The notes below the pieces were generated by a model, which saw only the letters and a list, made by a program, of their open reading frames with translations, did no database searches and had not been told where the DNA came from. Positions 61,060-64,000 of a stretch of DNA of 64,000 bases are shown here, one piece after another. The position numbers were made by a program, and so were the translations under genes. How positions within the stretch are numbered: position 1 is the first letter of the stretch; the number at the start of each line of letters is the position of its first letter. The stretch comes from Siphonodentalium dalli (taxonomy: Eukaryota; Mollusca; Scaphopoda; Gadilida; Siphonodentaliidae), in NCBI GenBank assembly GCA_032622095.1, contig CP136064.1:176220247-176284246 (forward strand). The letters run 5' to 3'.

Positions 61060-61760
61060 AACTAGAAGGTGACCCGACTTCGTCTGGGCTTTGACCTTGA
61101 ATTGTCCATTTTGAAGGCCAAGGTCAGGTGGGGTCACGATTTGACCAGTCCAAAACACTGCCAGGACAAAAGTACCAGACAAACGTGCCCGTCGAAATCC
61201 ATCCGGTTTTACCCGATTTGACCTTGAATTGATAATTTTGAAGGTCAAGGTCAGGGTCACGATTGACCCATCCAAAACACTCAGTGGACAAAAGTAACCC
61301 TATGTATAAAATTTCGTCGAAATCCCATCAAAATTGGCGATTTGACCTTGAATTGACCCAATGTCAAGGTCACGTCGCACGGGCAAATAAATATGCTTAT
61401 GAGACTCCCCATACGAAAGTACCCCCACATACAAAGTTTCATTGAAATTCAGTGATATTCGGGCATTTGACCTTGAAATGACCTGATTTCAAGGTCACGT
61501 CGCACAGGCAAATTAATAGGTTTATGCCACTCCCCGGCCGAAGTTATCCCCACATACCAAGTTTCATCGAAATCCTGTGATATTCGGCGTTTGACCTTGA
61601 AATTACTCGATTTCAAGGTCAAGGTCACGTCGCACGGACAAATTAATAGGCCTATGTCACTCCCCGGCCGAAAATACCCCCACATACCAAGTTTCATCGA
61701 AATCGGCTTGGAGATTTTACTTGGTGTCGCAAAGAAAAAGGCAACTTGGGGAATTTTTCT
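61060..61760. repeat. Tandem array, ~125-bp units with 'tttgaccttgaa'
   Basis: Five diverged units contain TTTGACCTTGAATTGACC, CAAGGTCACGTCGCACGG, CTCCCCGGCCGAA and CCACATACCAAGTTTCATCG. Confidence 0.75.
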
Positions 61761-62259
61761 AGTCATTTTTTTTTCAGGCGAGGACTATTACCTGCCTGTA
61801 ACATACAATCAGTCATACTGGTATTTAACACACAAATTGCTTTAAACTAGTCCATTTAAATTGTCAATCATTATACCAGATCATATGTGATTTTACATTC
61901 TCAGGGAAAGTCAATGCTTTATGTAAAAGTGATTATGTTTAGTTTTGTTTACAAGTGATTAAAATAATTGTTGATGAATTTTGAGTCATGTGTTATTCCC
62001 TAATGTGAGTTCCCTTATAATGATATTCTAGGACGGTGTGGTACTTAACTACATAGGGTCATAAATGATCAATTAAGCATTAAGCTTCGTCGTGTTTATC
62101 CAGTGACTGCACATGTTGCTTTCCTGTTTGTTTACAAAAGCTGCTTCTGATTTTGCCAGCAGGAGGTAATCCACAAATTGGAAGTGCCATTCGCTAATGG
62201 CTTTGGTTGATCCATTAATATTTTGTTTTTCAAGGTAACCCCGTACAGGCACGCCGACA
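61761..62259. other. Unassigned stretch
   Basis: AT-rich, nothing recognised. Confidence 0.3.
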
Positions 62260-62570
62260 GCATGCTATCATTTGCGGGTACCCGTTTCAAGGTCATGTTG
62301 GGGGGACAAAAATATTCCCCTTCCCGAGTTGACCATACATAACAAATTTCACGTCGATGTCACCGCTGACGACCGAGATATCGCCCAAGGTCATTTGTGG
62401 GTACCCGTTTCAAGGTGAAGGTCAACTCAGGCGGACAAACTGACACGACGAAAATCTCCCCCGTCCCTTGAAAGCCCAAAGTAGGAAATTTCGTCTCGAT
62501 ATCCCCAGTTTCCGAGACGGTCGATAGAGCCGTATTTATACTCGTGTATATAAATGCTCTTTAACAATGA
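62260..62570 (+). repeat. Two-unit tandem repeat, 'gggtacccgtttcaaggt'
   Basis: Two diverged copies of about 130 bp start at 62276 and 62400 with CGGGTACCCGTTTCAAGGT. The text style (measure of 'aaatttcacgtcgatgtcaccg') is like the 61-kb array. Confidence 0.6.
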
Positions 62571-62799
62571 CACCGCAGATACGAATGCTCCTTAATCATT
62601 AACCCATCAATTCCTCAATTCCAACGGCGGTGGTAGGGTGAAGGAGTGCTCGGACGTTCTCAGAAGCGGTGCGATGGCACTTCTCGTGGCTTTTTACCCT
62701 TAGATAGCAAGTTTGCGCTCAAGCCGTTTTGGAGTCTATAAACGGATATACACACATATATACGGAAGTCTCAAAATATATAGTAGACAAGAATAATCA

Positions 62800-63310
62800 G
62801 TCAATTATAAGTCTCTGAAGTTATCAACCGGAAATGAAAATCAGGAAATTCTATGTCAATAAGGGTTATAACTCGGGTAAAAATGAATGGATAAAACCCA
62901 AATTCAACCTGTATTTTCATGCAAGTAATCTATATACCAAATTTGAAAACTTTCAGATAACTAAAACTAAAGTTATGACCCGGAAACCAAATCATCAGAA
63001 TATTCTAAGTTGACAACAGCCATAACTCTTGTAAAAAAGAGTGGACCATACCGAAATTCAAACTTGGCCTGTGTTTTGCGTAAGTAATCCATATACCAAA
63101 TTTGAAAACAATCCGATAACAAATAACTTAAGTTATCATCCAGAAACCAAAATAATCAGCAAATTATAAATCGACAAGGACCATAACTCCGTTAAAAATG
63201 GGCAAACCGAACCCAAATCAACAAATTCTGAAAGCAATCAGATAACTATAACTAAAGTTATCATCCGGAAACCATCTGGGATGACGTACAGACACTGGTG
63301 ATTTCTATGG
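62800..63310 (+). repeat. Tandem 'ccataactct' array
   Basis: Four units end at ATCATCCGGAAACCATCTGG and GTACAGACACTGG, as in the 58.4-59.0 kb array. Confidence 0.7.
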
Positions 63311-63821
63311 TTTCCTGAAAAAAAAATTTGGGGCATAACTAGGTCAGAGGAAATAATGCAGAATATACTATTGAGAAACATACGCAGTATAATTAGCTTG
63401 TAAGCAACATTTATTAGAATGTTTATTGGGCACCAAATTGTTCTATTGGTGATAAAATTTGTGCTATGGCGTTCCATAAAATATTGAGGCTGATAATTGT
63501 CATTCAAAATTTATTTCTCTCTTTTCATACAACAATATCAACAACTTAAAGGGATACTGTACACTAAATCTGGCCATTTATGGGACCATCTCCTTTTATA
63601 CTCAACAGCCCAACTTGACTAGATTTTAAGGAAATTCCATGTATAAGTCATTTATCATCAAGCACATTGGCATTCAACTCTATGGTGAACATGATGAGTT
63701 TCATAGAATTATGTGAGTTCCATACTGATTGAGACAACAGTTGAAATACACAATTCTTCATTAATATCTGGAAGCCCTGGCATCAGATAGCATTGATTTC
63801 AACAGTTATTATCCATGTTGG

Positions 63822-63880
63822 TTAATCTCCACCAAGTACATTCATTATATCCATTTTCCTGATTTTCTTTTTGGGAGCAT
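63822..63880 (-). CDS. Probable last exon of an unidentified minus-strand gene
   Basis: The minus strand reads a good acceptor (TTTCCAG), then two bases finishing a codon, 18 codons (APKKKIRKMDIMNVLGGD) and TAA. A basic stretch followed by a short hydrophobic end looks like the C-terminal tail of a nuclear or RNA-associated protein, but I do not recognise the family. A possible AATAAA on the minus strand lies at 63515-63510, which would give a 3' UTR of about 300 bases. The orientation is tail to tail with ABHD11. The upstream exons would be beyond 64000. The call rests on one short exon and could be chance. Confidence 0.4.
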
Positions 63881-64000
63881 CTGGAAATTTAAGAAACAAG
63901 CAGTTATTATATGCACATTACTGGGAACAACCGATTCTAGGTTCTAATTTTTTTTACATATCATCATATAAAGCTATATCTATATAAAGAGAGCCATGTG

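Overview
The window is metazoan nuclear DNA. It is AT-rich, its genes are split by long introns, and repeats fill most of the non-coding space. The repeat style is what I associate with bivalve molluscs: tandem units containing 'ccataactct' or 'ccaagatggc', short terminal hairpins, runs of 'tccgtccgtc', and about 160-bp satellite monomers carried inside mobile elements. A bivalve is an inference; no marker gene proves it.

Genes: two host genes are arranged head to head with 233 bp between their start codons. On the minus strand is a Rab35-type small GTPase. Five exons lie at 37999-37948, 33040-32990, 26401-26278, 24134-24010 and 23718-23594. They encode 159 residues with all five G motifs; the C-terminal prenylation exon was not found. 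On the plus strand is an ABHD11-type mitochondrial alpha/beta hydrolase with six exons between 38233 and 59231, about 310 residues, apparently complete. A probable last exon of a third, unidentified gene lies at 63880-63822 on the minus strand, convergent with ABHD11.

Layout: 1-8 kb is a left end of satellite-bearing Helentron-like elements and a long inverted-repeat element. 8-23 kb is gene-free or unassigned DNA rich in foldback MITEs, including two piggyBac-type MITEs 6 bp apart, plus a decayed coding-like stretch at 18.5-20.9 kb. 23.6-38 kb is the Rab35 gene, whose introns hold a SINE, a minisatellite, a hAT element with 8-bp duplications and other TIR elements. 38-52 kb is ABHD11 intron 1 (14 kb). 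It holds a 1.28-kb Mutator-like element with 9-bp duplications and its own two-exon zinc-finger mini-gene, then a CR1/Jockey-type LINE. That LINE is broken by a TA-targeted MITE and by two satellite-carrying Helentron-like elements. 52-59 kb carries the remaining ABHD11 exons, and 59-64 kb is repeat-rich flank.

The most informative structures are the nested LINE, whose reading frame shows the empty target site of two insertions, and the Mutator-like element that encodes only a small PHD-like zinc-binding protein.
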